Shown one piece after another: positions 25,461 to 33,576 of a stretch of 64,000 nucleotides of DNA. Positions within the stretch are counted from its first letter, which is position 1; each line of letters starts with the position of its first letter. The DNA is from Agromyces sp. NDB4Y10 (GTDB lineage Bacteria > Actinomycetota > Actinomycetes > Actinomycetales > Microbacteriaceae), in the NCBI RefSeq assembly GCF_001620055.1, contig NZ_LQGY01000034.1, forward strand, positions 37,347-101,346, read 5' to 3'. The position numbers were made by a program, and so were the translations under genes. The notes beneath the pieces are model-generated. The model ran no database searches and was not told where the DNA came from. It saw only the letters and a list, made by a program, of their open reading frames with translations.

Positions 25461-26342
25461 ATGTTCTTCCACCGACAGGAACTCCAGCACTCCGCGAAGC
25501 CCGACGCACCGGACGCCGCCTACGCGCGCAAGCTCCAGGAGGTGCTCGGCGGACAGTACGGCGAGATCACCGTGGCCATGCAGTACCAGTTCCAAGCGTG
25601 GAACATGCACCTGCCGGGCAAGTACCGCGACCTGGTGTTCGGAATCGGAGCGGAGGAGATGGGCCATGTCGAGATGCTCGCCGTGATGATCGCCCAGCTC
25701 CTCGAGAAGGCGCCGCTCGGCATCACCGGCGACGCCGTCCAGGACGACCCGACGGTGGCCGCGGTCATCGGCGGCACCGACGTGCAGCAGGGAATCGTCG
25801 CCGGGGCCGGAGCGCGCCCGGTGGACAGCAACGGCAACCCGTGGCAGGGGAGCTACATCACCGCGAGCGGCAATCTACTCGCCGATTTCACCGCGAACGC
25901 CAACGCCGAGATGCAGGGACGCGTCCAGGTCGCCCGGCTGTACCACATGACCGACGACCACGGCATCCGGGACCTGCTCGCGTTCCTCCTCGCGCGCGAC
26001 ACCATGCACCAGAACCAGTGGCTCGCCGCCGCGGCGGAACTCCGCGAGGAGGGCGTCGAGGAACTGCCCGTGCCGAGCAACTTCCCGCTCTCCAAGGAGA
26101 AGCGCGACGTCGCCTACCAATACCTCAACTTCAGCGACGGGGTCGCCGCTGCGGAGGGGAGTTGGGCGTCCGGCCCCACGCCCGACGGCAAGGGCGAGTT
26201 CAGCTACCACGACGGCCCGACGACGTCCGCGCCGATGCCGCCGCCCACCCGTCCCGATGCGCGGTTCTACGGCACGACCGACGTTCCGAACACCGTGGAG
26301 AAGGTGGCCGGCCGCTTTCAGGACAAGCTCAACAAGGAGTGA
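25461..26342 (+). CDS. Manganese catalase
   Basis: A 293-residue non-haem catalase that dismutates hydrogen peroxide at a di-manganese centre. The ferritin-like ligands line up with Lactiplantibacillus plantarum catalase: E35 (QYGEITVAMQY), E66 and H69 (IGAEEMGHVE), E150 (NANAEMQGR) and H183 (RDTMHQNQW). The C-terminal arm (GPTTSAPMPPPTRPDARFYGT) wraps subunits of the hexamer. The start follows GAGGGGACC. A terminator shared with the convergent marR gene follows. Confidence 0.96.
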   Translation: MFFHRQELQHSAKPDAPDAAYARKLQEVLGGQYGEITVAMQYQFQAWNMHLPGKYRDLVFGIGAEEMGHVEMLAVMIAQLLEKAPLGITGDAVQDDPTVAAVIGGTDVQQGIVAGAGARPVDSNGNPWQGSYITASGNLLADFTANANAEMQGRVQVARLYHMTDDHGIRDLLAFLLARDTMHQNQWLAAAAELREEGVEELPVPSNFPLSKEKRDVAYQYLNFSDGVAAAEGSWASGPTPDGKGEFSYHDGPTTSAPMPPPTRPDARFYGTTDVPNTVEKVAGRFQDKLNKE

Positions 26343-26350
26343 CGCGCGGC

Positions 26351-26383
26351 ACTGACCGCGCGCCCGTTCGACGCGCGGTCAGT
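26351..26383. terminator. Bidirectional terminator between catalase and marR
   Basis: A perfect 12-bp stem ACTGACCGCGCG/CGCGCGGTCAGT with a 9-base loop. The right arm includes the marR stop codon. Confidence 0.75.
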
Positions 26384-26858
26384 CCACTGCCGGCGTGTTC
26401 GAGCGCGTCCGAGCCGCGCGTTCCTCCTGCGCCTCGCGGAGCCGGTCGCACAGGGCGGTCAGCTCGCGCAGCTCATCGTCCTCGAGAGCGGTGCCGACGC
26501 GGTCGGTGATCGACTGCATGTGCAGGATCGCGGCGCGCCGGAACTGCTCGAACCCGTGCGGGGTGAGGCGGACCAGGGTGCCGCGGCCGTCGTTCGGGTC
26601 GTCGGACTTCTCGACGAGCCCGCGTCCGGCGAGGCGGTCGATGAGCCGGCTCACGCTCGGCTGGGAGATGAGCACGTGGCGGTTGAGCTCCTTGAGTCGG
26701 AGCGACCGGTTGGGGGCCCGCGAGAGGTAGAGCAGCACGTCGTACTCGTTGAACGACATCACCTCGGTCGGGAACTCGGCGGCGAGCCCGCGCATCACCT
26801 GCACCTGGGCGCGGAACAGCGCCTCCCATGCCGCCACCGCCGCCGCGCGATCCCCCAC
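26379..26858 (-). CDS. MarR-family transcriptional regulator
   Basis: A 159-residue winged-helix dimer. The DNA-binding part is VLLYLSRAPNRSLRLKELNRHVLISQPSVSRLIDRLAGRGLVEKSDDPNDGRGTLVRLTPHGFEQF, with the wing DPNDGRG typical of MarR. Helical dimerisation ends flank it. The GTG start at 26858 is six bases after AAGGAG. It may respond to oxidants or phenolic compounds given the neighbouring catalase, but the target is not evident. Confidence 0.92.
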   Translation of the reverse strand: MGDRAAAVAAWEALFRAQVQVMRGLAAEFPTEVMSFNEYDVLLYLSRAPNRSLRLKELNRHVLISQPSVSRLIDRLAGRGLVEKSDDPNDGRGTLVRLTPHGFEQFRRAAILHMQSITDRVGTALEDDELRELTALCDRLREAQEERAARTRSNTPAVD

Positions 26859-27167
26859 GCCGTGCTCCTTCCTCGGGTCGTCCCGGCTGCGACGCCGTCG
26901 AGGCGACGTGCCGCCGGTCTGTCAAGGATAGGGAAGCGCGGGCCCGGTGCGGGGGACCGTGCGCGCACGTCACCCCTTCTGGGGGAAGCCGCGCCGGGAA
27001 CGGTTGAGGGCCGGTCGTAGAGGCTGACGACCGGCCCTCGCCCTTGCACCAAGAGTGTCCTGCAATCACATTCCGCGCCGGCCGCCACAGCAAACAACCG
27101 GCGCACTCCGAATATATAACGGAAAGGTAACGGGCGCTAGTCCTCTGTGCCCCGAATGCGGGGCGTC
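26859..27167. other. Intergenic region between marR and winged-helix gene
   Basis: The region is 309 bases and contains no gene. It carries a perfect 13-bp hairpin (27006-27039, arms GAGGGCCGGTCGT/ACGACCGGCCCTC). A minus-strand TTGACA (26928-26933) is a possible marR -35. An AT-rich patch (AATATATAAC, about 27112-27121), unusual for this genome, lies near the end. Confidence 0.5.
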
Positions 27168-27971
27168 CTAGAAGACGTCCGGGCTCGGCGTGGAGGCCTG
27201 GCGGATCGAGACGTCCGCGTGCCGGTCGAAGCGGTAGCCGACACCGCGAACCGTCCGCACGATGTCCTGGTAGTGCCCGAGCTTGGCGCGCAGGCGGCGC
27301 ACGTGCACGTCGATGGTTCGCTCGTTGGGCACGTCGTCCTCATCGGACCACAGCCCGTCGATGAGCTCGTGGCGGTCGATGGTGCGACCCTCGCGGAGCA
27401 CGAGGTACTGCAGCAGCTCGAACTCCTTGTAGGTGAGGCCGGCCGGCTCGCCGTCGAGCAGCACGCGCTTGCGCGAGATGTCGATGATCACGCCGTCGGG
27501 GTGGCGGTCGGCGTCGGCGCGCAGACCCGAGCCCTGCTCCTCGCGCTGCTTGGCGAGCGCCGCCGGGTCCTGCAGGGCCAGCCGGACGACGTCGACGTCG
27601 CGGCCGCCTGCGCCCTCAGGCGCGAGGGCGACGGCGGCGTAGGTCTCGGCCGACGGTGCGAGCTCGGCGGTGAGGGTGCGGAGGGCCTCGACGATGCGGT
27701 GCAGGCTCGTGCCGTCGGCCTCGGCCTTCGCCTCGTCGATGCCGACGTACAGCACGAAGCCGCGGGCCTCGGTGCCCTCGGGCACCGCGCGGACGCGGGG
27801 CGCCGAGCGCTCGGCTGCCGGAGCGGGCGAGGCCGGCACCGAGGCGGCTCGAGGCGTCGGTGCGGGTGCGGCGACCGGGCGAGCGGCCGGCTGCGGCACG
27901 TAGGCGGCGGGGTGCGCGGTGCGCACGGCGGGGTGGGTGGTGCGGACGGGACGGGCGAGCGTGAGAGACAT
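27168..27971 (-). CDS. Winged-helix (OmpR/PhoB-type) regulator without receiver domain
   Basis: A 267-residue protein. Residues ~1-65 are Ala/Pro-rich and disordered. Residues ~70-150 form a small alpha/beta region (GFVLYVGIDEAKAEADGTSLHRIVEALRTL). The C-terminal Trans_reg_C domain (VIIDISRKRVLLDGEPAGLTYKEFELLQYLVLREG ... TIDVHVRRLRAKLGHYQDIVRTVRGVGYRF) binds DNA. There is no phospho-acceptor receiver domain and no adjacent kinase, so it is not a classical two-component regulator. AGGA is eight bases before the ATG. The target is unknown. Confidence 0.87.
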   Translation of the reverse strand: MSLTLARPVRTTHPAVRTAHPAAYVPQPAARPVAAPAPTPRAASVPASPAPAAERSAPRVRAVPEGTEARGFVLYVGIDEAKAEADGTSLHRIVEALRTLTAELAPSAETYAAVALAPEGAGGRDVDVVRLALQDPAALAKQREEQGSGLRADADRHPDGVIIDISRKRVLLDGEPAGLTYKEFELLQYLVLREGRTIDRHELIDGLWSDEDDVPNERTIDVHVRRLRAKLGHYQDIVRTVRGVGYRFDRHADVSIRQASTPSPDVF

Positions 27972-28501
27972 GGCGGATTCCTAGTGCTGAGGATGCGTCG
28001 TGGACCCCGGTCATGGGGTCGGAGCGATGGCCGCGAGATGGGCCGGGAGAACCCGGAAGCGCATCGGGTTCGACGGAGCCGCGCCGATCGGGGTGGGATC
28101 AGTCGCGTGACTCGGCGGGGGGGTCGCTGGTCAGCGGCACATTCGACAACACATGGGCGCACGCGCCGGCATCATCGTGCCGGCAGACCTCTGAGCCTCG
28201 AGGGCGATCAGGGTGCGTGCGGTGTCAGTCATGGGGGAAGTCAACCGGGACGCCGAGGATGTGTCAAATAGTGACGACGGATGACGCGTCGCGACGTCGC
28301 ACGCGGTGCGCGCGCCCTGCGCAGGGGAGAGGGGGTTCCGCGCACCCGTCGAGCCGAGTGCAAGATCCTTCGGTATGGGGGGATTTCGTCGAATTTCGCC
28401 AGATCGCATCAGCGTCGGCGTGTCTCACGACGAAGATCCTGCGATGTGAGGCGCGCTAGCACACCCGCGCCCACCCTGGCGGGCGCGACGCGACCGGTGA
28501 C
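27972..28501. other. 530-base intergenic region between winged-helix gene and upp
   Basis: There is no convincing gene. A minus-strand TTGACA (28267-28262) with a TTGACT further downstream could serve the winged-helix gene. A 33-codon frame (28131-28232, minus) ends in a Cys-rich APMCCRMCR and has no Shine-Dalgarno. A hairpin (28466-28487) is the probable upp terminator. The long leader could host regulation, but I see no known riboswitch. Confidence 0.45.
28466..28487 (-). terminator. Probable upp terminator
   Basis: A 7-bp stem CGCGCCC/GGGCGCG with an 8-base loop, 14 bases beyond the upp stop on the minus strand. Confidence 0.5.
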
Positions 28502-29134
28502 TCAGACGGTGCCGTAGAGACGGTCGCCGGCGTCGCCGAGGCCCGGCACGATGTAGCCGTGCTCGTTGAGCTTCTCGTCGACCGCGCCGAGCACGACCGT
28601 CACGTCGCGTCCGTACATGGCCTTCTCGACGGCCTCGAGCCCCTCCGGCGCGGCGAGGATGCAGATGGCCGTGACATCCGTCGCCCCCCGCTGCAGGAGG
28701 AAGTCGATCGCGGCGATCAGCGACCCGCCCGTGGCGAGCATCGGGTCGAGCACGAAGCACTGGCGACCGGACAGGTCGTCGGGCAGGCGCTCGGCGTACG
28801 TCGTGGGCTCGAGCGTCTCCTCGTTGCGCGCCATGCCGAGGAAGCCGACCTCGGCCGACGGCAGGAGCTTCACCATGCCCTCGAGCATGCCGAGCCCCGC
28901 GCGGAGGATCGGCACGATGAGCGGCTTCGGCTCGGCGATGCGCACGCCCGTCGTCGGCGCGACCGGGGTGATGATGTCGACCGGCTCGACGCGCACATCG
29001 CGCGTGCCCTCGTACGCGAGGAGGGTCATGAGCTCCTCGACCAGCGCACGGAAGACGGGGGAGGTGGTCTGCGAGTCGCGGAGCACCGTCAGCTTGTGGG
29101 TGATGAGCGGGTGGTCGGCAACATGGACTCGCAT
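28502..29134 (-). CDS. upp: Uracil phosphoribosyltransferase
   Basis: A 210-residue salvage enzyme making UMP from uracil and PRPP. The sequence [20 protein letters not shown] opens the protein, the PRPP loop is [20 protein letters not shown] and uracil contact is in the C-terminal [17 protein letters not shown]. Length is standard. The ATG is seven bases after a minus-strand -10 TAGACT (29147-29142), so the mRNA is probably leaderless. It is divergent from tadA. Confidence 0.97.
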   Translation of the reverse strand: MRVHVADHPLITHKLTVLRDSQTTSPVFRALVEELMTLLAYEGTRDVRVEPVDIITPVAPTTGVRIAEPKPLIVPILRAGLGMLEGMVKLLPSAEVGFLGMARNEETLEPTTYAERLPDDLSGRQCFVLDPMLATGGSLIAAIDFLLQRGATDVTAICILAAPEGLEAVEKAMYGRDVTVVLGAVDEKLNEHGYIVPGLGDAGDRLYGTV

Positions 29135-29211
29135 AGGCTCGAGTCTAGTTGCGGGGGGGTTCCCGCGCGTGAAGACGGTGGGGCCGCCCGCCGGTGAGAA
29201 GGGCCGAACGG

Positions 29212-29682
29212 ATGCCGCTGCCCCGCCCGGAGCACGTCGAGTGGATGCGGCTCGCGCTCGCCGAGGCATCCGCCGCCCTCGCCACCGGCGACGTGCCCGT
29301 GGGCGCCGTGGTCGTGCGCGACGGCGAGGTCATCGCGACCGGCCGCAACGAGCGCGAGCTGCACCGCGACCCGACGGCGCACGCCGAGCTGCTCGCGATC
29401 CGCGAGGCCGCCCGCGTCACCGGCGACCGGCACCTCACCGACTGCACGCTCGTCGTCACCCTCGAGCCGTGCGTGATGTGCGCCGGCGCCATCCTGGCCG
29501 CGCGCGTGCCGACCGTCGTGTTCGGCGCGTGGGACGAGAAGGCGGGCGCGGGCGGGTCGCTCTACGACGTGCTGCGCGACCGGCGGCTCAACCACCGCGT
29601 CGAGGTCTACGCGGGCGTCGAGGCGGATGCCTCGTCGAAGCTGCTCGTCGACTTCTTCGAGGACCCGGCGCGCCGGCCCTGA
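29212..29682 (+). CDS. tadA: tRNA-specific adenosine deaminase
   Basis: A 156-residue deaminase that converts A34 to inosine in tRNA-Arg(ACG), the tRNA encoded at 20681. Zinc motifs are HAE ([10 protein letters not shown]) and PCVMC ([11 protein letters not shown]). ATG 29212 gives the usual [16 protein letters not shown] start; GTG 29194 adds six residues. The 3' end overlaps the convergent amidotransferase gene by 76 bases. Confidence 0.95.
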   Translation: MPLPRPEHVEWMRLALAEASAALATGDVPVGAVVVRDGEVIATGRNERELHRDPTAHAELLAIREAARVTGDRHLTDCTLVVTLEPCVMCAGAILAARVPTVVFGAWDEKAGAGGSLYDVLRDRRLNHRVEVYAGVEADASSKLLVDFFEDPARRP

Positions 29683-30392
29683 CCCAGCCCGTCGAGGAAC
29701 TCGCCGAGGATCGCGCGCGAGGCCGCCTCCGCCGCCGGGCCGTGCTCGCCCTGCAGCGCGCGCATGCGCTCCACCGTGAGGTCGTACTCGGGCAGCTCGT
29801 CGCCCCACGCGGCCAGCCAGTCCTCGTGGATCGCCGGCGTCACCTCGGGGTGGAACTGCACCGCGAGCAGCCAGTCGCCCGCACGGAACGCCTGGTTCGC
29901 ATACTGCGGCGACGACGCGAGCCGCTCGACGCCCTCCGGCAGGTCGAACGTGTCGCCGTGCCACTGCACGAAGCGGATGCCGCGCGCATGGCGCACCGGC
30001 GACGACGCCCCCGCCTCGGTGAGGTCGACACCGAGCCAGCCGACCTCCTTGCGGGGGCCGCGGTACGCCCGGGAACCCATCGCCTCCGCGAGCATCTGGG
30101 CCCCGAGGCAGACGCCGAAGACGGGCGCCTCGGCGGCGACCCGCTGCCGGAGCAGCTCGATCTCATGCCCGACGTACGGGTAGCGGTCGGTCTCGTACGC
30201 GGCCTCGTCGCCGCCGAGCACCACGACCAGGTCGGGTGCGAGCGCGTCGACCGCCGTCACGTCCTCCCGAGGGGCGTCGACGACGACGACCTCGTAGCCG
30301 TGCTCCTCCAGGACGGGCCCGAGGTTGCCGAGGCCGATCGCGGAGTCGTGGCGGAGGACGAGCGCGGTCGGGCGGCCGGCGGCATCCGTCAC
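29607..30392 (-). CDS. Type 1 glutamine amidotransferase (GATase) domain protein
   Basis: A 261-residue class I amidotransferase. The nucleophile elbow is FGVCLGAQML and the catalytic His-Glu is in VQFHPEVTP. It is a stand-alone GATase of the GuaA-like N-terminal type, with unknown amide acceptor. Its start overlaps the stop of the upstream CDF transporter gene by four bases, so the two are one operon. The last ~25 codons ([22 protein letters not shown]) run antisense through tadA, so the C-terminus may be an evolved read-through. Confidence 0.9.
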   Translation of the reverse strand: MTDAAGRPTALVLRHDSAIGLGNLGPVLEEHGYEVVVVDAPREDVTAVDALAPDLVVVLGGDEAAYETDRYPYVGHEIELLRQRVAAEAPVFGVCLGAQMLAEAMGSRAYRGPRKEVGWLGVDLTEAGASSPVRHARGIRFVQWHGDTFDLPEGVERLASSPQYANQAFRAGDWLLAVQFHPEVTPAIHEDWLAAWGDELPEYDLTVERMRALQGEHGPAAEAASRAILGEFLDGLGQGRRAGSSKKSTSSFDEASASTPA

Positions 30393-31351
30393 TCGAGCCC
30401 CTTGATGACGATCGCGTCGGTGGGCGGCGCCTGCAGGTTCGGGTCGACCCAGATGTCGGGCTCGAGGTAGATGACGCGGGCGGCCGGAACGGCGTCACGG
30501 ATGCGGCGTTCGATGACGTTCACCGCCGTCGCGACCTCCTGCAGCCGCAGGTCGGCGTGGAACCCGAGCTTGGCGGCGACGAGCAGCTCGTCGGGACCGA
30601 GGTAGAGGGTCTTCATGTGGATGATGCGTTCGGCCTCGGGACCCGCGAGGATCGCCTTCTCGATGCGGCCCACGTCGCCCTCGCTCGCGCCCTCGCCGAC
30701 GAGCAGGCTCTTCGTCTCGATGCCGAGGATGATCGCGATGATGACGAGCAGCGTGCCGATCATGAGCGTGCCGATGGCGTCGAAGATCGTGTCGCCCGTG
30801 ATCACCGTGAGGCCGACGCCGAACATCGCGAAGACGAGACCGACGAGCGCGGCGACATCCTCGAGCAGCACCACCGGGAGTTCGGGGGCCTTCGCGCGGC
30901 GCACGAACTGCACCCAGCTCTGCTTGCCGCGCACCTGGTTCGATTCGCGCACGGCCGTGCGCAGCGAGAACGCCTCGAGCACGATCGCGACGGCCAGCAC
31001 GGTCAGCGGCACCCACGCGTTGGTGATCTCGTGCGGGTCGAGGATCTTCTGCACGCCCTCGTAGATCGAGAACATGCCGCCGAGGGCGAAGAGGATGATC
31101 GAGACCACGAAGGCGTACACGTACCGCTCGCGGCCGTAGCCGAACGGGTGCTCGCGGTCGGCCTCCTTGCGGGCCTTGCGCCCGCCGCGGAACAGCAGCA
31201 GCTGGTTGCCCGCGTCGGCGACCGAGTGCACGGCCTCGGCGAGCATCGACGCCGACCCCGAGACGAGCCACGCGATGAACTTCGTCACGGCGATGCCGGT
31301 GTTCGCGAGGAATGCCGCCAGGATCGCCTTCGTGCCGCCGGATGCGCTCAT
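30389..31351 (-). CDS. Cation diffusion facilitator (CDF) metal transporter
   Basis: A 320-residue metal/proton antiporter with six helices and a C-terminal cytoplasmic domain. The metal-site helices are AEAVHSVADAGNQLLL (HxxxD) and LLEDVAALVGL (ExxxD-like position). DREHPFGYGRERYVYAFVVS is the conserved TM2-TM3 region. It probably exports zinc or a related divalent metal. It is divergent from proC, sharing a palindromic double -10 (31358-31367). The ATG is six bases after TAGGAT, which suggests a leaderless mRNA. Confidence 0.93.
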   Translation of the reverse strand: MSASGGTKAILAAFLANTGIAVTKFIAWLVSGSASMLAEAVHSVADAGNQLLLFRGGRKARKEADREHPFGYGRERYVYAFVVSIILFALGGMFSIYEGVQKILDPHEITNAWVPLTVLAVAIVLEAFSLRTAVRESNQVRGKQSWVQFVRRAKAPELPVVLLEDVAALVGLVFAMFGVGLTVITGDTIFDAIGTLMIGTLLVIIAIILGIETKSLLVGEGASEGDVGRIEKAILAGPEAERIIHMKTLYLGPDELLVAAKLGFHADLRLQEVATAVNVIERRIRDAVPAARVIYLEPDIWVDPNLQAPPTDAIVIKGLE

Positions 31352-31357
31352 GGGCCA

Positions 31358-31367
31358 ATCCTAGGAT
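31358..31367. promoter_or_regulatory. Palindromic divergent -10 elements for CDF gene and proC
   Basis: ATCCTAGGAT carries TAGGAT on each strand. The plus copy (31362-31367) is seven bases before the proC ATG. The minus copy (31363-31358) is six bases before the CDF ATG. Neither gene has a Shine-Dalgarno, so both appear leaderless and cannot be bound by two polymerases at once. Confidence 0.7.
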
Positions 31368-31374
31368 GGTCGCC

Positions 31375-32226
31375 ATGACCTCCCGCCAGACCGTCGACCT
31401 GCCCGCGATCGCCTTCCTGGGGGCCGGTTCGATGGCCCGCGCCATCCTCGCGGGGCTGCTCCAGCCGCAGGTCGAGGTCGCCGGCGGCATCCGCGCGACG
31501 AACCGGTCGGCGGCGAAGGCGGCCGAGTTCGACGACGAGCCGCGGGTCACGGCGTACGCGACCGAAGCGGATGCCGAGGCGAACCGTCGCGCGGTCGCCG
31601 GCGCGAAGCTCGTGGTCGTCGCGGTGAAGCCCGGCATGGTGCCGGACCTGCTCGACGAGATCGCCGACGCGCTCGAGCCGGGCGCGGTCGTGGTGAGCGT
31701 CGCCGCCGGGGTGACGGTCGCGACCTTCGAGTCGCACCTCCCGTCGCACGTCTCGGTGGTCCGCACGATGCCGAACACGCCCGCGGTCGTGGGTCGCGCG
31801 GTGACGGGCGTCTCGGCGGGCACCCGGTCGGGCGACGCCGACCTGGCGCTCGTGGTGTCGATGTTCGAGACCGTCGGGGAGGTGCTCGTGGTGCCCGAGG
31901 CGCAGCTCGACGCGCTGTCGACGATCTCCGGGTCCGGCCCCGCCTACGTGTTCCTGCTCATCGAGGAGTTCACGAAGACGGCGGTCGCGAAGGGCTTCAC
32001 GCCGGAACAGGCGGCGGTCATGGTGCAGGGCACGTTCCGCGGAGCGAGCGAGCTGCTCGCGGCATCCGGTGACGACCCGGCCGAACTGCGGCGTCGGGTG
32101 ACGAGCCCCAAGGGCACCACCGAGCGCGCGGTCGCCGTCCTGCAGGAGGCCGACCTCGCGGCCCTCTTCGACCGCGCGACCGACGCGGCCCTCGCCCGCG
32201 CCCGCGAGCTCGCCGCCGGCGCCTAG
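31375..32226 (+). CDS. proC: Pyrroline-5-carboxylate reductase
   Basis: A 283-residue enzyme for the last step of proline synthesis. The Rossmann start is AIAFLGAGSMARAILAGLL, the substrate-loop signature is STISGSGPAYVFLLIEEFTKTAVAKGFT and the C-terminal ending is RRRVTSPKGTTERAV. The start codon is set by the -10 TAGGAT seven bases upstream. ATG 31366 would add three residues. The gene is followed by an intergenic repeat element. Confidence 0.96.
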   Translation: MTSRQTVDLPAIAFLGAGSMARAILAGLLQPQVEVAGGIRATNRSAAKAAEFDDEPRVTAYATEADAEANRRAVAGAKLVVVAVKPGMVPDLLDEIADALEPGAVVVSVAAGVTVATFESHLPSHVSVVRTMPNTPAVVGRAVTGVSAGTRSGDADLALVVSMFETVGEVLVVPEAQLDALSTISGSGPAYVFLLIEEFTKTAVAKGFTPEQAAVMVQGTFRGASELLAASGDDPAELRRRVTSPKGTTERAVAVLQEADLAALFDRATDAALARARELAAGA

Positions 32227-32262
32227 GCCCGGGCGCCCTCCTCAGCGCGCACGTGTGCGATT

Positions 32263-32355
32263 GCGTTTCTCAGGAGTTATGCGGCGGGTCGCGATCGCGG
32301 GCGGCGTGTCCTCCTGAGAACGGTGCCGTTTCCGGCCGGGCGTCCTGAGAAACGC
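32263..32355 (+). repeat. Intergenic repeat, type B copy 1
   Basis: A 93-base element after proC. GCGTTTCTCAGGA (32263-32275) is an exact inverted copy of TCCTGAGAAACGC (32343-32355), and a third TCCTGAGAA (32322-32330) lies within. A second element with the same three-box plan is at 62514. Confidence 0.75.
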
Positions 32356-32424
32356 TTCAGTTGCGGGCGAGGCGGACCATGGCCTCGCACGCTTCAGTTG
32401 CGGGTGAGGAGGACCATGACCTCG
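32353..32424 (-). repeat. Tandem duplication of the rlmC 3' end
   Basis: Two 35-base copies (32353-32387 and 32390-32424) differ at three positions. The inner one holds the real rlmC stop (VMVLLTRN). The outer one, beyond the stop, would read AMVRLARN and then stop. Confidence 0.75.
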
Positions 32425-33524
32425 AAGTGGGTCGTCTGCGGGAACATGTCGAACACGCGCGCCTTCACGGGCCGCAGCGACGGCATCGCCGCGAGGTCCT
32501 TCGCGAGCGACGCGACGTTGCAGCTCGAGTAGAGCACGTGCGCGGCATCCGACCGCTCGAGCCAGCCCGCGAGTTCGGCGCCGATCCCGCGCCGCGGCGG
32601 GTTCACGACCACGAGGTCGGGGGCGGATGCCGCGGCCAGGGCGTACGCGGTCGCGTCACCCGCGGCGAAGCGCACCCGTGAGAGCGCGGCATCCGTTCGG
32701 CTCAGCTCGGCGCTCGCGACCGCCTCGACGCTCGTCTCGATGCCGGTGACCTCGGTGCGCCCGGCCGGGTCGGCCAGGTGCAGCGCGAACCCGCCGACGC
32801 CGGAGTAGAGGTCCCACGCGTCCTCGGGTGCGAGGTCGCGGATCCAGTCGCGCGCCTCGGCGTAGAGCGCCTCGGCGATCGCGGTGTTCGTCTGGAAGAA
32901 GCTCTGCGGCCGCAGGTGCATCGTCACGTCGTTGAGCCGCATCGGCAGGGTGTCGGCCTCGGTGAGCACGACCTCGTCGGCGCCCTCGAGCACGGCCTTG
33001 TGCTCGGGCAGCAGGTTCGCGGTGACGACGCGCGCGTTCGGCAGCTCGGCGAGCAGCGTCGGCAGGTGCTTGCGCATGCGGCCGAGGGGCTCGGTCGAGC
33101 GCAGCACGAAGCGCACCATGAGCTCGCCGTCGGGTGATTCGGTGACGATCACGTGCTTGAGCTCGCCGCGCCGGGCGGCGACGTCGTACGGCGTGATGCG
33201 CGCGAGCGTGATGAACCGCGCGAGCACGGGGAACGCGGCCCGGTGCCCGGGCGAGCAGATGCCGCACGCCTGCAGGTCGACGCCGTGCCCGTCCGCGTCG
33301 AGGATGCCGATCGTCGGCGCCTCGACGGTGCCGCCGACGACCATCTTCGCCTTGTTGCGGTAGTCGCGCTCGCCGGATGCCACGGGCGGCAGCCAGGCCG
33401 GCACGTCGAACGGGGCGAGCAGCTGCTCGGCGAGCGCCTGCTTGTCGGCGAGCTGCGCCGGGTACGGCCGACCCATGAGCGAGCACGACCGGCATCGCCC
33501 CGCGTCGAAGTACGGGCACTGCAC
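32394..33524 (-). CDS. rlmC: 23S rRNA (uracil-C5)-methyltransferase RlmC-like
   Basis: A 376-residue SAM-dependent RNA methyltransferase of the TrmA family. The N-terminus MQCPYFDAGRCRSC with CGIC further on gives the iron-sulfur cysteines. The pattern RNKAKMVVGGTVE, RPQSFFQTN, DLYSGVGGFAL and the catalytic Cys in YSSCNVASLAKD closely follows E. coli RlmC, which makes m5U747. It could instead act on another position in this phylum. GTG 33524 is six bases after TACCCT (33536-33531), so it is probably leaderless. Confidence 0.9.
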   Translation of the reverse strand: MQCPYFDAGRCRSCSLMGRPYPAQLADKQALAEQLLAPFDVPAWLPPVASGERDYRNKAKMVVGGTVEAPTIGILDADGHGVDLQACGICSPGHRAAFPVLARFITLARITPYDVAARRGELKHVIVTESPDGELMVRFVLRSTEPLGRMRKHLPTLLAELPNARVVTANLLPEHKAVLEGADEVVLTEADTLPMRLNDVTMHLRPQSFFQTNTAIAEALYAEARDWIRDLAPEDAWDLYSGVGGFALHLADPAGRTEVTGIETSVEAVASAELSRTDAALSRVRFAAGDATAYALAAASAPDLVVVNPPRRGIGAELAGWLERSDAAHVLYSSCNVASLAKDLAAMPSLRPVKARVFDMFPQTTHFEVMVLLTRN

Positions 33525-33576
33525 CCGTCAAGGGTACGCGGGGCGTCGCGCGGTCGGCCCCGCGGCCGGCCCGCGG

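Noticed and set aside
27168..27971. Winged-helix gene as a two-component response regulator
   Set aside because: Only the C-terminal effector domain matches. The N-terminal part lacks the Asp-Asp pair and phospho-acceptor Asp of a receiver, and there is no kinase nearby.
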